Below, one piece after another: positions 1 through 8,311 of a DNA stretch of 64,000 nt. How positions within the stretch are numbered: the stretch's first letter is position 1; every line of letters starts with the position of its first letter. Origin of the DNA: JAICXG01 sp036494545 (GTDB lineage Bacteria; Verrucomicrobiota; Verrucomicrobiia; Chthoniobacterales; UBA10450); contig DASXOB010000002.1 of assembly GCA_036494545.1 (NCBI GenBank), positions 1-64,000 of the forward strand, given 5' to 3'. The notes below the pieces were generated by a model. That model saw only the letters and a list, made by a program, of their open reading frames with translations, ran no database searches and was not told the DNA's origin. A program made the translations under genes and the position numbers.

Positions 1-186
1 GGCACGCTGCCACTCGTGCAAACGAAGGCATATCAGCGCCGCGATCGGCAAAGCGCCCATAGCAACGACCACCCCGAGCCAAACGAGCCCGAGGGGAAAG
101 AGGAATGGCAAAAGAATGATCGCTCGCCAGGCAACAGACCATAGTCCCTTAGCATCTGACTCACCCTTGTCACGCGTCGCTTTCAT
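1..186 (-). CDS. Partial membrane protein, C-terminus outside window
   Basis: A reading frame on the minus strand begins with ATG at 186 and stays open for 62 codons to the window edge, so only the N-terminus is visible. After a charged start (MKATRDKGESDAKG) it has a long hydrophobic stretch (around AIILLPFLFPLGLVWLGVVV) that could form one or two membrane helices. It begins 5 bp downstream of the integrase stop codon on the same strand. A copy of the repeated 9-mer GCCTAACGA lies in the junction and ends 2 bp before the ATG on the coding strand. I do not recognise the family. The frame is supported by its hydrophobic composition and its tight placement after the integrase, but its function is unknown. 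Confidence 0.55.
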   Translation of the reverse strand, partial: MKATRDKGESDAKGLWSVAWRAIILLPFLFPLGLVWLGVVVAMGALPIAALICLRLHEWQRA

Positions 187-190
187 TGGC

Positions 191-1228
191 CTAACGAGAA
201 TTAGACGAAAAGTTTTCGTCTAACTGGATATACGGAAATTGGGAGGCGGAGGGCGGGTCGTCCAACGGACTGCGAACCGCCAGGCCGGGCCGATTCAGAA
301 CGTGAGTGTAGATCATGGTAGTGGAAACGTCTTTGTGACCGAGCAATTCCTGCACGGTACGGATGTCCTGTCCATTCTCAAGGAGGTGGGTCGCGAAACT
401 GTGCCGGAAGGTATGACAGCTTGCGGCTTTGGCAATTCCGGCGCTACGGACCGCGGTTTTGACCGCGTTTTGAAGGTTTTTCTCACCTATATGGTGTCGC
501 CGTTTCTCGCCACTGCGCGGGTCGCGGGAGAGCTTGGCGGCTGGAAACGCATATTGCCATGCCCAGGTTCGCTCCGTATTTGGATATTTTCGGCGCAAGG
601 CAAATGGGAGGTAGACGCCTCCTCCTCCAGTGCGCAGGTCGCGTTCGTGTAGTAGTCGGACCTGCTGCAAGTGGGTGCGGAGCGGAGACCGAAGTCGCTC
701 GGGGAGCACAGTAATGCGCTCGCGCATTCCTTTGCCGTCGCGAACGATGATATGGCCGTAGCCAAAATCGATATCCTTGATGCGAAGGCGAACACACTCC
801 ATGAGACGCAGCCCCGCTCCATAAAGCAGTTCCGCCATAAGCCTGTTATGTCCTTGCAAGTGATCAAGCACCGCGCGCGCTTCAGCACGAGTAAGGACAA
901 CCGGAACCTTTGCTGGGCGCTTCACGCGCTCGATTTTGTCGATGAAATCGAGCTTGCGTTCGAGTACCTGCTGGTAGAGAAAAAGCAAAGCGCTTAAGGC
1001 CTGGTTTTGAGTCGAGGCAGCGACGTGTTTTTCGACTGCGAGGTGAGTTAGGAACCGGGCGATTTCTTCCTCTCCCATTTCGTTCGGATGCCGTTTTGCA
1101 TGAAAGCAGATATAACGCCGGATCCAATCGATGTAGGCTTGCTCGGTGCGGATCGAGTAATGCTTGACGCGCAGGTGCCAGCGAACGCGATCGAGGAGTT
1201 TCGGGCGGGGAACAGTCGAATCGAACAT
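191..1228 (-). CDS. intI: Integron-type tyrosine recombinase (IntI family)
   Basis: This is a 345-residue tyrosine recombinase with an N-terminal SAM-like core-binding domain (about 10-95) and a catalytic domain (about 110-315). The expected catalytic residues are visible: Arg141 in GAGLRLMEC, His272 and Arg275 in CHTFRHSFATH, His298 in LLGHKD and Tyr307 in TTMIYTHV. Between them, at about 210-230, is ALRRKYPNTERTWAWQYAFP, which matches the extra alpha-helical segment that separates integron integrases from XerC/D. Known IntI proteins recombine attC and attI sites through folded single strands. No cassette array follows it: the neighbours are a membrane gene and a small hypothetical gene. The stop codon TAG lies inside the repeated GTTAGGC motif, and an 11-bp palindrome overlaps the last codons. 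The gene looks intact. Confidence 0.9.
   Translation of the reverse strand: MFDSTVPRPKLLDRVRWHLRVKHYSIRTEQAYIDWIRRYICFHAKRHPNEMGEEEIARFLTHLAVEKHVAASTQNQALSALLFLYQQVLERKLDFIDKIERVKRPAKVPVVLTRAEARAVLDHLQGHNRLMAELLYGAGLRLMECVRLRIKDIDFGYGHIIVRDGKGMRERITVLPERLRSPLRTHLQQVRLLHERDLRTGGGGVYLPFALRRKYPNTERTWAWQYAFPAAKLSRDPRSGEKRRHHIGEKNLQNAVKTAVRSAGIAKAASCHTFRHSFATHLLENGQDIRTVQELLGHKDVSTTMIYTHVLNRPGLAVRSPLDDPPSASQFPYIQLDENFSSNSR
201..223. repeat. Perfect palindrome at the 3' end of intI
   Basis: Arms TTAGACGAAAA and TTTTCGTCTAA are perfectly complementary around a single central G. The palindrome lies inside the last codons of the integrase gene, 4 bp from a GCCTAACGA copy at 189-197. It also contains GTTAGAC/GTCTAAC, which fit the integron core consensus GTTRRRY/RYYYAAC. 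It could be a protein-binding site or a weak hairpin. The one-base loop argues against a normal intrinsic terminator. Confidence 0.5.
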
Positions 1229-1357
1229 GAACTAATGGAAATGTATTTCAGGCATTTGCCTTCGCTTCAAGAAGAAAGTTGCGGTGATCTAACTGCGTAA
1301 TGGCTATCGTCACTTGCGACTTGAGCCTTTAATCACGTTACATCTTCCTTTTGCAAT

Positions 1358-1585
1358 TCATGCTGCACTTGATACAGGTCCTACTCTTTCGACGCTCGTG
1401 ATGAGCAAGGCAGAAAGATAGTGCTGGCGGCCGTCGGCCTCTTCAATGGTGACTTGAGGTATCTCGGTCGAAGCGGCTAATACGAAGTCGGGATGATCGA
1501 CTCGGTATTGGCGCCCATCCGCCATGCGAATAAGAAATGATTGAAAGGGACTGGCGTTAAGAAGTTCTCGTATCCGGGGTTTCAT
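1358..1585 (-). CDS. Small conserved hypothetical protein
   Basis: This 75-residue protein has no signal peptide or membrane segment. The pattern of a helix (RELLNASPFQSFLIRMADGR) followed by YRVDHPDFVLAAS resembles small hypothetical proteins that are common in Verrucomicrobia and Planctomycetes, with an ADGR..V.HPEF core. I know of no assigned function. It stands alone between intI and lepA, 42 bp upstream of the lepA 3' end on the same strand. Assigning it as real rests on the recognisable family pattern and clean codon use. Confidence 0.65.
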   Translation of the reverse strand: MKPRIRELLNASPFQSFLIRMADGRQYRVDHPDFVLAASTEIPQVTIEEADGRQHYLSALLITSVERVGPVSSAA

Positions 1586-1627
1586 CGGACCAGAATATCA
1601 CAAAGGTGGGCGCGGCCAGTGTCTGGC

Positions 1628-3424
1628 CTATTGCGCCTTGAGCACTTGGATGAAGGCTTCCTGTGGGATGTTGATTTTGCCGATGCTTTTCATCCGTTTC
1701 TTTCCTTCCTTTTGTTTCTCCAGCAGCTTGCGTTTGCGGGTGATGTCGCCGCCGTAACATTTGGCAGTCACGTTTTTGCGCAGGGCGGAGACACTTTCGC
1801 GCGCGATGATTTTGCCGCCAATCGCCGCCTGGATCGCGACCTGGTAAAGCTGGCGGGGGATGACTTCCTTTAATTTAGCCGCCAGTTGCCGGCCGCGCGC
1901 TTCGGCCCGATCGCGGTGGACGATGGTGGAGAAGGCGTCAACAGGTTCGCCATTCACGAGTAAGTCGAGTTTGACTAACTTCGCGGCGCGATGACCGGCG
2001 TGCTCGTAATCCATCGAGCCATAGCCGCGCGTGATCGACTTAATCTTATCGTTGAAGTCGACCAGAATCTCATTGAGCGGTAACTCGCAATGCAACATGA
2101 CGCGCCGGGTATCGAGTGACTCCGTGTGGTCCATGGTACCGCGCTTCTCCAGGATGAGCTGGAGGATGTCGCCGATGTTCTCGTTAGGGCAAAGGACATA
2201 AGCCTTAACAATCGGCTCGCGAATTTCCTCGATCACGCTCGGATCAGGCAGATGTGCGGGGTTATCAATCAGGATGGTCTCGCCTCGGGTGGTGAGAATT
2301 TCGTAGATGACACTCGGTGACGTGGCGATGATGTCCATGTCGTATTCGCGCCGCAGACGCTCCTGGATGATTTCCATGTGCAGGAGTCCCAGGAACCCAC
2401 AGCGAAAACCGAAGCCGAGCGCGACGGAACTTTCCGGCTGATAGACGAAAGCGGAGTCATTGAGGCGAAGTTTGCCGATGGCGGTCTTAAGGTGTTCGAA
2501 GTCGGCGGTGTTGATGGGATAGATGCCGCTGAAGACCATGGGATGAATCTCCTGAAAACCGGGAAGCGGTTGGCGCGCGGAATGACGCAAATCGGTCATG
2601 GTGTCGCCGATCTTGATTTCGGCGGTGGTTTTCATGTTGGCGATGACGTAGCCGACGTCGCCGGCGTTCAGCACCGGCTGGGCGAACATTTTTGGAGTGA
2701 ACACTCCGACTTCTTTCACCTCGTAGCGGGAGTCAGCGCTCATGAGCTTGATCGCCTGGCCCGCGACGAGCCGGCCGGAGACGACGCGCACATAGGAGAC
2801 AACGCCACGATAAATGTCGAAGACCGAATCAAAGACGAGGGCGCGCAGGATGTCGTCGGCTGGTTTCACTGGTGCGGGGATTCGCTTAACGATGGCTTCG
2901 AGGATGAGCTCGATACCGATGCCCATTTTGGCACTGGCTTCGATGGCTTCTTCGGCGGGAATGGCGAGGATCTCTTCGAGCTGACGTCTGACAGCGGGAA
3001 GGTCGGCGTTTGGAAGGTCGATCTTGTTGATCACGGGAATGATCGTCAGGCCTTGCTTATGAGCGAGGTGGACGTTGGCGACGGTCTGCGCTTCGACACC
3101 CTGGGCGGCGTCGACGATCAGAAGCGCGCCTTCACAGGCGGCCAGGGAGCGAGAGACTTCGTAGGCGAAATCAACGTGGCCCGGCGTGTCGAGAAGGTTG
3201 AGTCGGTAGGTTTTCCCATCCTGAGCATCGTATTTCATAGCCACGGGATGGGCTTTGATCGTGATGCCGCGCTCGCGCTCGAGGTCCATGGAATCGAGGA
3301 GCTGATCCTGCTTTTCGCGCTCGTGGATCGTGCCTGTGGTCTCGAGCAATCGATCCGACAAAGTAGTCTTGCCGTGATCGATGTGCGCGATGATGCAAAA
3401 ATTGCGGGTCAGCTCGATCGACAT
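1628..3424 (-). CDS. lepA: Elongation factor 4 (LepA), back-translocating GTPase
   Basis: This 598-residue protein has the usual LepA length and layout. It has a GTPase domain with G1 AHIDHGKT at about 13-20, G2/G3 including DTPGHVDF near 79-86 and NKID near 133-136. Domains II, III and V follow, ending in the LepA-specific C-terminal domain with RGYGSMDYEH and the basic tail ITRKRKLLEKQKEGKKRMK. LepA binds stalled ribosomes and can move them backwards or help initiation. The start MSIELTRNFCIIAHIDHG is the family start. A motif variant (TCGTTAGGG at 2181) falls in the codons for CPNE. Confidence 0.98.
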   Translation of the reverse strand: MSIELTRNFCIIAHIDHGKTTLSDRLLETTGTIHEREKQDQLLDSMDLERERGITIKAHPVAMKYDAQDGKTYRLNLLDTPGHVDFAYEVSRSLAACEGALLIVDAAQGVEAQTVANVHLAHKQGLTIIPVINKIDLPNADLPAVRRQLEEILAIPAEEAIEASAKMGIGIELILEAIVKRIPAPVKPADDILRALVFDSVFDIYRGVVSYVRVVSGRLVAGQAIKLMSADSRYEVKEVGVFTPKMFAQPVLNAGDVGYVIANMKTTAEIKIGDTMTDLRHSARQPLPGFQEIHPMVFSGIYPINTADFEHLKTAIGKLRLNDSAFVYQPESSVALGFGFRCGFLGLLHMEIIQERLRREYDMDIIATSPSVIYEILTTRGETILIDNPAHLPDPSVIEEIREPIVKAYVLCPNENIGDILQLILEKRGTMDHTESLDTRRVMLHCELPLNEILVDFNDKIKSITRGYGSMDYEHAGHRAAKLVKLDLLVNGEPVDAFSTIVHRDRAEARGRQLAAKLKEVIPRQLYQVAIQAAIGGKIIARESVSALRKNVTAKCYGGDITRKRKLLEKQKEGKKRMKSIGKINIPQEAFIQVLKAQ

Positions 3425-3530
3425 TCGGGAGGGGCACTATGCGGGCGAGGGGAAGAGTGGTCAATCCAAGGCACTGGGACCTGGCGACCATTTTACTGTT
3501 CGGAACGATTGCCAGAAGTGATGAGCACGG

Positions 3531-3905
3531 CTAAGGCCCGGCGTCAGGCAATAAGTGATGGAGGAGCATCCGATTATACTCCTCCGCATAGGCGCGAGCC
3601 CGGATATTGAAGCTGAAATCCTGTGACTTGGTGGCGAAAATGCGAAAGGGCCGCCTAACGAACTTGGTGCCATAAATCCATTTGAGGCTCTGGTGTTTGT
3701 CCAGCCCCGGCACATCCGTGTCGGAGCGGTTGACAATAACAAAGCGGAAATCGCGCCTTTTGATAGCCACGGTTGCATCTTCGCGCGGATGAGCCAGCTG
3801 CGGATAAAGGAGGTCAATTCCGGCGTAGGTATCCTGTCCCAGCGCGCACAGAGTGGAACTAAGGCCCACCGCCCAGATGAGGAACGAAATCAGGAGCTTT
3901 TTCAT
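3531..3905 (-). CDS. Small secreted hypothetical protein
   Basis: This 124-residue protein has a clear signal peptide (MKKLLISFLIWAVGLSSTLCALG, cleavage probably after the Ala/Leu-rich end). The mature part is basic and aromatic (KWIYGTKFVRRPFRIFATK), with no motif I can assign. It is probably periplasmic or secreted. A TCGTTAGGC copy at 3653 is read as Phe-Val-Arg-Arg using the rare codon AGG. It is monocistronic between lepA and a lipoprotein gene on the same strand. Confidence 0.6.
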   Translation of the reverse strand: MKKLLISFLIWAVGLSSTLCALGQDTYAGIDLLYPQLAHPREDATVAIKRRDFRFVIVNRSDTDVPGLDKHQSLKWIYGTKFVRRPFRIFATKSQDFSFNIRARAYAEEYNRMLLHHLLPDAGP

Positions 3906-4129
3906 CGCTGCCAGATCTTACGGTATGCATCAAGGGTGTAGCATGCGAGCGGATCAGGTCGACAAAAAAAGGGGCATCGAGGCAAAGCGGCTTCCCCCGC
4001 CAATACTCGGCTAGGATTGGCAATTAGGAGCGGTCGCCGAAAGCACAATGATTCTGATGCGCCAGTGGCGATTGTCGAGCTGCCCCGAGAAGTCGCCATC
4101 GACATCCTTGGTGTCCTTATGGTTGAGAG
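3906..4129. other. Gap with a possible coding remnant
   Basis: No complete gene was found. On the minus strand about 4015-4127, a short open stretch without a start codon reads KDVDGDFSGQLDNRHWRI and ends at a stop. It directly follows the stop of the lipoprotein gene at 4130, in a different frame. It looks like the tail of a protein that lost its 5' part, but it is too short to identify. Confidence 0.25.
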
Positions 4130-4846
4130 TTACTTAAAGTCCAGGGAGTCGATCATCCGATCGACGACAGTCAGGCTTGGCTGAAACTCGTCGGCCGGGC
4201 AGGATTGGATGAGGATGTAACGCGGATCCTTTTCGAATTCATCTGGCATGGCAACCCATCCATCGAGCTTGGGATGTGTCACTGCGAAATTAGCAAAAAC
4301 TGTGAAGCGATGGTTTCTGCTAACTGCCCAGACCTTATATCTCAGCGCGCCATTCATGGGACCGGGCGGATGGGTATCATCCACATCTTGACTTAGAAGA
4401 GAGATGCCATCTCCCCAGCGAAAATGCTTTTGTTCAAAGCGTGCGCAAAAATAACCAGAGCCACCGTGCCCGTTGTGCAACTCCGGGGGCCAGGGCGAAA
4501 AAAGATCTCCAGAATCATCGAAGGGGGTTTCGTATCCATCCTTAGCCTGAGTGCAGACCAACAAGATCTCCTTGCTAAGTCCGGCATAGACATCGATCCA
4601 CCAATCGTGGTTCCTGCCTATGTCGTTTGTGATTGGTCCCCAGTTTCCTTGATATCGAGTGAGAGGAACACCCGCGGTGAATGACACTCTCCCCTTGCCG
4701 CTCACGGCATCATCTTTCTGAAACTGGTGTTGTTGAAAAGCAGTTTGAAAATCGGCCGGGACTTCGAGCCGAGCCGCTGGGCGACTTACAGGTGGCGGCG
4801 TAGAACAGCCCGTCACAATCAAAACGAAAATGAGAAAGCGCGACAT
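4130..4846 (-). CDS. Lipoprotein of unknown function
   Basis: A 238-residue protein starts at MSRFLIFVLIVTGCST, whose LIVTGC end is a lipobox, so it should be lipid-anchored. A longer in-frame start upstream would bury the signal peptide and is rejected. The mature protein is rich in Trp, Asp and His (for example NHDWWIDVYAGLSKE and HKDG-like segments) and has no domain I recognise. Together with the next gene upstream, another lipoprotein 29 bp away on the same strand, it may form a small operon of envelope proteins. Confidence 0.65.
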   Translation of the reverse strand: MSRFLIFVLIVTGCSTPPPVSRPAARLEVPADFQTAFQQHQFQKDDAVSGKGRVSFTAGVPLTRYQGNWGPITNDIGRNHDWWIDVYAGLSKEILLVCTQAKDGYETPFDDSGDLFSPWPPELHNGHGGSGYFCARFEQKHFRWGDGISLLSQDVDDTHPPGPMNGALRYKVWAVSRNHRFTVFANFAVTHPKLDGWVAMPDEFEKDPRYILIQSCPADEFQPSLTVVDRMIDSLDFK

Positions 4847-4875
4847 CGGCGGCAAGCAAGACAACTTACGGACTT

Positions 4876-5388
4876 TTATTGAGAGGAAGGTGGCGTGCTT
4901 TGGCTTTGTCCTCTCAGCACGGGCTCGCCGGGTTTCCGACCGAAAATTGTATATCCTCCCCATGGGCTATCGAGTTCGAAACGAGATCCATCCAGGTAAC
5001 GCACGGAACCATCGTCTAAACCCCAACAACGATTATCAGAGTGCACTCTATGCCAGTGAAAGATGAGACGGCGATTATGAACATGCCACAGTCCTTCGAA
5101 GCCTGGCCTATAGTCCGAACTGCCAAAGTTCTTGCAATAGGAGAAACACCGCCCATCTCGGCGAAACTCGACGTAGATCGCATTCCAGGCATCATACCAT
5201 CCACCGACAACAGCGTGACGAATGTCCGCGTCTGTTACTGCAACCTTGTTCTTTGGCGGTGTGTTTTGGCAGCTGGCCAAGGAAAAGAACAAGCTGACGA
5301 CAAGAACAAGGCGCCCGAGGCTTTGTTGAAACCTCGGGCGCGCGAGATTAACCGTAGATAGCGCGAGACGACCTTTGTTCTGGAGCAC
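4876..5388 (-). CDS. Lipoprotein of unknown function
   Basis: This 170-residue protein has a long N-region followed by a hydrophobic core and lipobox (LVVSLFFSLASCQ). The mature domain, from about residue 55 to 150, contains paired strands such as GGWYDAWNAIYVEFRRDGRC and LIFHWHRVHSDNRCWGLDDG. This is the style of small lipocalin-like domains in which a default response is tested against a background, but I cannot name a family. Only one Met start is available, so the N-terminus may be slightly overextended. It lies just upstream of the other lipoprotein gene on the same strand. Confidence 0.6.
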   Translation of the reverse strand: MLQNKGRLALSTVNLARPRFQQSLGRLVLVVSLFFSLASCQNTPPKNKVAVTDADIRHAVVGGWYDAWNAIYVEFRRDGRCFSYCKNFGSSDYRPGFEGLWHVHNRRLIFHWHRVHSDNRCWGLDDGSVRYLDGSRFELDSPWGGYTIFGRKPGEPVLRGQSQSTPPSSQ

Positions 5389-5397
5389 CTTTAGTCG

Positions 5398-6024
5398 TTA
5401 GGCCTTTTCGTAGCGCTTTCCGACTTCGTCCCAGTTTATCGTGTTCCACCAGGCCTTGAGATAATCGGGCCGGCGGTTCTGATAGTTCAAGTAATAAGCG
5501 TGTTCCCAGACGTCGACGCCCAGAACCGGTGTGCCTTCGCAGCCGGCGATCGCTTTGCCCATGAGCGGGCTGTCCTGATTGGCGGTCGAACAGATTTCGA
5601 GGCCGCCGCTCTTGCCTTTAACGAGCCAGGCCCAGCCGCTGCCGAAACGTTTCACGCCGGCATCGGCCAGCTTTTCCTTGAACGCATCGAAGCTGCCGAA
5701 GCTCGATTTGATGTCGTCGGCGAGTTTGCCTTTGGGTTCGCCGCCGCCATTCGGGCCCATGATTTGCCAGAAGAAGGAGTGGTTGGCGTGGCCACCGCCA
5801 TTATTGCGAACTGCGGCGCGGATGTCTTCCGGGACAGAATTGAGATTGGCGATGAGATCTTCGATCGATTTGCCTTCCAGGCCGGACTTGCCTTCGATCG
5901 CTTTGTTCAGATTGGTGACGTAGGCCGCGTGATGTTTGTCATGATGGATCTCCATCGTCTTCGCATCGATGTGCGGTTCCAGCGCATTGTTTGGGTAGGG
6001 TAATTTTGGTAATTCGTATGCCAT
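5398..6024 (-). CDS. sodA: Superoxide dismutase, Mn/Fe type
   Basis: A 208-residue protein converts superoxide to oxygen and hydrogen peroxide. Metal ligands are visible: His in EIHHDKHHAAYV, His in NNGGGHANHSFFW, and Asp and His in DVWEHAYYLNYQNRR. The second-shell pattern GPNGGG and TANQDSPL is typical of manganese-type enzymes rather than iron-type, so I call it MnSOD-like, although metal choice cannot be settled from sequence. The start MAYELPKLPYPNNALEPH is the family start. The preceding same-strand gene overlaps its first 86 bases in another frame. Its stop codon is formed by a TCGTTAGGC copy (5395-5403). Confidence 0.96.
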   Translation of the reverse strand: MAYELPKLPYPNNALEPHIDAKTMEIHHDKHHAAYVTNLNKAIEGKSGLEGKSIEDLIANLNSVPEDIRAAVRNNGGGHANHSFFWQIMGPNGGGEPKGKLADDIKSSFGSFDAFKEKLADAGVKRFGSGWAWLVKGKSGGLEICSTANQDSPLMGKAIAGCEGTPVLGVDVWEHAYYLNYQNRRPDYLKAWWNTINWDEVGKRYEKA

Positions 6025-7411
6025 AGTCGCAAACTTTCGGACTGCTCGCGCCGGATGAACAGTTATATTTTTGCATTCCGGGAAGCAGCGGGCCCTCCGC
6101 CACGTTGATGTTGAAGGGTGCAAACCCCTGCTGGCCATTCCGCTGCACCTGAACGAAGAGGCGATAAAATCCGGGTTTGGCGGCGTAGAAGCGAAAGTGC
6201 AGATCAGGCCCACCGCGATCCTCAGGCAGGAGGGGCCGCGCGATCTCGGGATGAATGTGCAAAGCAGTCGTGCGGTCATCGCGAAAGCCGACGATGTGGG
6301 CAAAGGCTCCCATGACCGGCTCGAGTTGGGTAAAGCCACTGCCGTCTGCCGCCGCGACATGGACAACTCCTTCGGCTGGCTCCCCGGATTTGAGCGGGCG
6401 ATCAAACGAGAGGGTGTATTGCAGGCCGTCGAGGGTAGTCGTTAGGCGATCAGGCTCTTTCTCGAGAGGCTCGGCGTGCGCGTCCGAGATGATGAGCGCC
6501 ATGGCAAATTCCTGCACATCGGTTGAGATCGGCTGGAGATCGGCCCAGAGTCGATAGTTCCCGGGTTTTTGTGGAGTGAAGCTAAAGTCATAGCGACCGG
6601 GAATGGCTGTGGGCGTGGGGTGAATGTGATGGTAATCGGTCAGGCTGCCATCGATGAGGAGGAGATGGATTTTGCGTGTGTGCACTTCACGCAAGTCGTC
6701 CAGGGTCACTGGTTCGCCCTTAAGAGTCGTGAGGATGAGATGCGCTTTGACCTCCGCTCCTACTTGCAGCGGAGTCTCAATTTGCACGCGCGCTTTAATC
6801 GTGTTGCGAAACACACCTGGGGCGAGCGACATGGCCGAAAGCCGCACCGGCGTACTGAGTGGCATTCCGCATTTTGGACAGACAATGTCTTTCTTGCCGA
6901 CGACGTCGGGATGCATCGGACAGCGATATTGTTCCGACAGAGTCAACGCCTGCTCGATTACCGCGGGTTCATAGAGTTTCTCCAGCGCAGCGAAATTGTT
7001 TCCCACGTCGTTGGTCATGGGTACAGCGGTGACCTGCTGGAGGAGATTTTGCAGCTGCATTCCAATCTGTCCGCTGATTGCCGACGGGTTCTTGGTGTTT
7101 TCATCGCGCAGTGCACCGAGGGCCGCAAGCAGATTGTCGCGCCGCTCGGTCGCCTGGCGCGATGATTCGGCGACGGGTTCGCGATTTTGAAAAATGATGC
7201 CCCAGGCAATTTCCGTGAGGGAAGGGGATTGAGCTGAAGGAATTGGACTTGGTGCGCTCACCGCTAACGGCGTCATGCTCGGCGGGGCTGGTTCAACCGC
7301 GAAGGCGATGTTGATCCCCGTACCGCAAAGGCAAATCGCGAGCAGGAGTCGCAATAGTGGCCGGAACGTCGGCGGGAATTCTCGCAACAACATGGGAAGC
7401 ATTTTGTGCAT
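5939..7411 (-). CDS. Heavy-metal-binding-domain secreted protein
   Basis: A 490-residue protein starts at MHKMLPMLLREFPPTFRPLL, with a signal sequence ending near CLCGTGINIAFA. Around residues 165-190 it carries YRCPMHPDVVGKKDIVCPKCGMPL, the Cys/Met/His-rich heavy-metal-binding domain found at the front of copper exporters and efflux adaptors. After it come beta-rich segments with many His residues (DYHHIHPTPT, TTALHIHPE) and FRFYAAKPGFYRLFVQVQ, probably periplasmic metal binding. The expected end is near FNINVAEGPLLPGM. About 40 further residues run on and overlap the superoxide dismutase gene, which suggests a lost stop or a frameshift near 6070. An upstream 150-residue extension of the frame has no support. 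Confidence 0.8.
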   Translation of the reverse strand: MHKMLPMLLREFPPTFRPLLRLLLAICLCGTGINIAFAVEPAPPSMTPLAVSAPSPIPSAQSPSLTEIAWGIIFQNREPVAESSRQATERRDNLLAALGALRDENTKNPSAISGQIGMQLQNLLQQVTAVPMTNDVGNNFAALEKLYEPAVIEQALTLSEQYRCPMHPDVVGKKDIVCPKCGMPLSTPVRLSAMSLAPGVFRNTIKARVQIETPLQVGAEVKAHLILTTLKGEPVTLDDLREVHTRKIHLLLIDGSLTDYHHIHPTPTAIPGRYDFSFTPQKPGNYRLWADLQPISTDVQEFAMALIISDAHAEPLEKEPDRLTTTLDGLQYTLSFDRPLKSGEPAEGVVHVAAADGSGFTQLEPVMGAFAHIVGFRDDRTTALHIHPEIARPLLPEDRGGPDLHFRFYAAKPGFYRLFVQVQRNGQQGFAPFNINVAEGPLLPGMQKYNCSSGASSPKVCDYGIRITKITLPKQCAGTAHRCEDDGDPS

Positions 7412-7501
7412 CAACGATCGTTTTTGGCAATCATCGCCAACACAATCCAGTGGGCTCACTTGCACTAGCCGAGGGCAGAGGTTACGTCCACCGGTTTGAT
7501 C

Positions 7502-8311
7502 ATGGAAAAATCTCCCGTTCGCCAGTTGTCCTTGCGGCTTTGCCTGCTGACGCTCGTGCTCGGGGTGACCGGCGGTTGCCAGCGTAAAACCGAAACCGCC
7601 GCGCCCGGCTCGCCAGCTCCCGGCAGTAAGAACACTTCCGTCCAAGCCAAGCCCTTCGCGACGCCAATTAGCGGACCGCTGACACCTGCACTGGTGACTC
7701 AGGCGGCGGATTCGATTACGCATTATCTGCATTTTCCCAAAGATCCGGAGATCGCAAAGCTCAACGACACCGTGCAATTCTACTGCGACGTGACCGATAC
7801 TGGCAGCGTGGAAAGCACCGATGCTGTAGTGGGCAAGAACCCAGCCTTTGAAGCAGCCGTGCAAACAGCGCTCGATTGGGGCCGGTTCGCGCCGGCGATG
7901 GTTAATGGCAATCCGGTTCCGGTTTATCTGAGTGGGACGGTGCTATTCGGACATCGCAACGAACAGGAACTCATCATCGTTTCACTTGCGACTTACGACC
8001 GCGAGCGCGTCACGAAGTTTGCGAATTACATCCAGCCGCAGTTAGTCGGCGGTTTGCGTCAAACCATGCAGAAGGCATTGGCTGAAGGGAATCGGGGAAA
8101 CATCTCCGCCGGTCAGGCTGAGGTCGTGGTGAAGGTGGATGCCAGCGGGAAAGTAACCGACATCACATCGGTCTCGGAAAATCCGAGGGACAGCGGGCTT
8201 GCGCAAATCCTCAACGATAGCCTGCGTCAGAGCCAATTCACGCCGGCTTATGAAAACGGCAAGGCGGCCACTGGCGCGATCAATGTCGTGGCCGATTTCT
8301 CGCAGTTCTAG
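7502..8311 (+). CDS. Lipoprotein with two TonB C-terminal-like domains
   Basis: A 269-residue protein starts at MEKSPVRQLSLRLCLLTLVL with lipobox VTGGCQ, and so is probably an anchored periplasmic protein. Two related domains follow. The first is about 85-165 (VQFYCDVTDTGSVESTDAVV ... ALDWGRFAPAMVNGNPVPVY). The second is about 195-265 (AEVVVKVDASGKVTDITSV ... FTPAYENGKAATGAINV). Both have the strand-helix-strand pattern of the TonB C-terminal fold, which normally contacts outer-membrane receptors. There is no proline-rich spacer or cytoplasmic-membrane anchor as in true TonB, so it is not an ordinary TonB. It converges on the CorC-like gene with a 4-bp overlap. Confidence 0.75.
   Translation: MEKSPVRQLSLRLCLLTLVLGVTGGCQRKTETAAPGSPAPGSKNTSVQAKPFATPISGPLTPALVTQAADSITHYLHFPKDPEIAKLNDTVQFYCDVTDTGSVESTDAVVGKNPAFEAAVQTALDWGRFAPAMVNGNPVPVYLSGTVLFGHRNEQELIIVSLATYDRERVTKFANYIQPQLVGGLRQTMQKALAEGNRGNISAGQAEVVVKVDASGKVTDITSVSENPRDSGLAQILNDSLRQSQFTPAYENGKAATGAINVVADFSQF

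Noticed and set aside
1..1357. Integron cassette array beside intI
   Set aside because: No series of small genes with paired core sites is present; neighbours are ordinary genes.
2378..3610. Long plus-strand frame of 410 residues
   Set aside because: It is the shadow of lepA on the other strand; composition (Asp/Gly/Val repeats) is typical of antisense frames in GC-rich genes.
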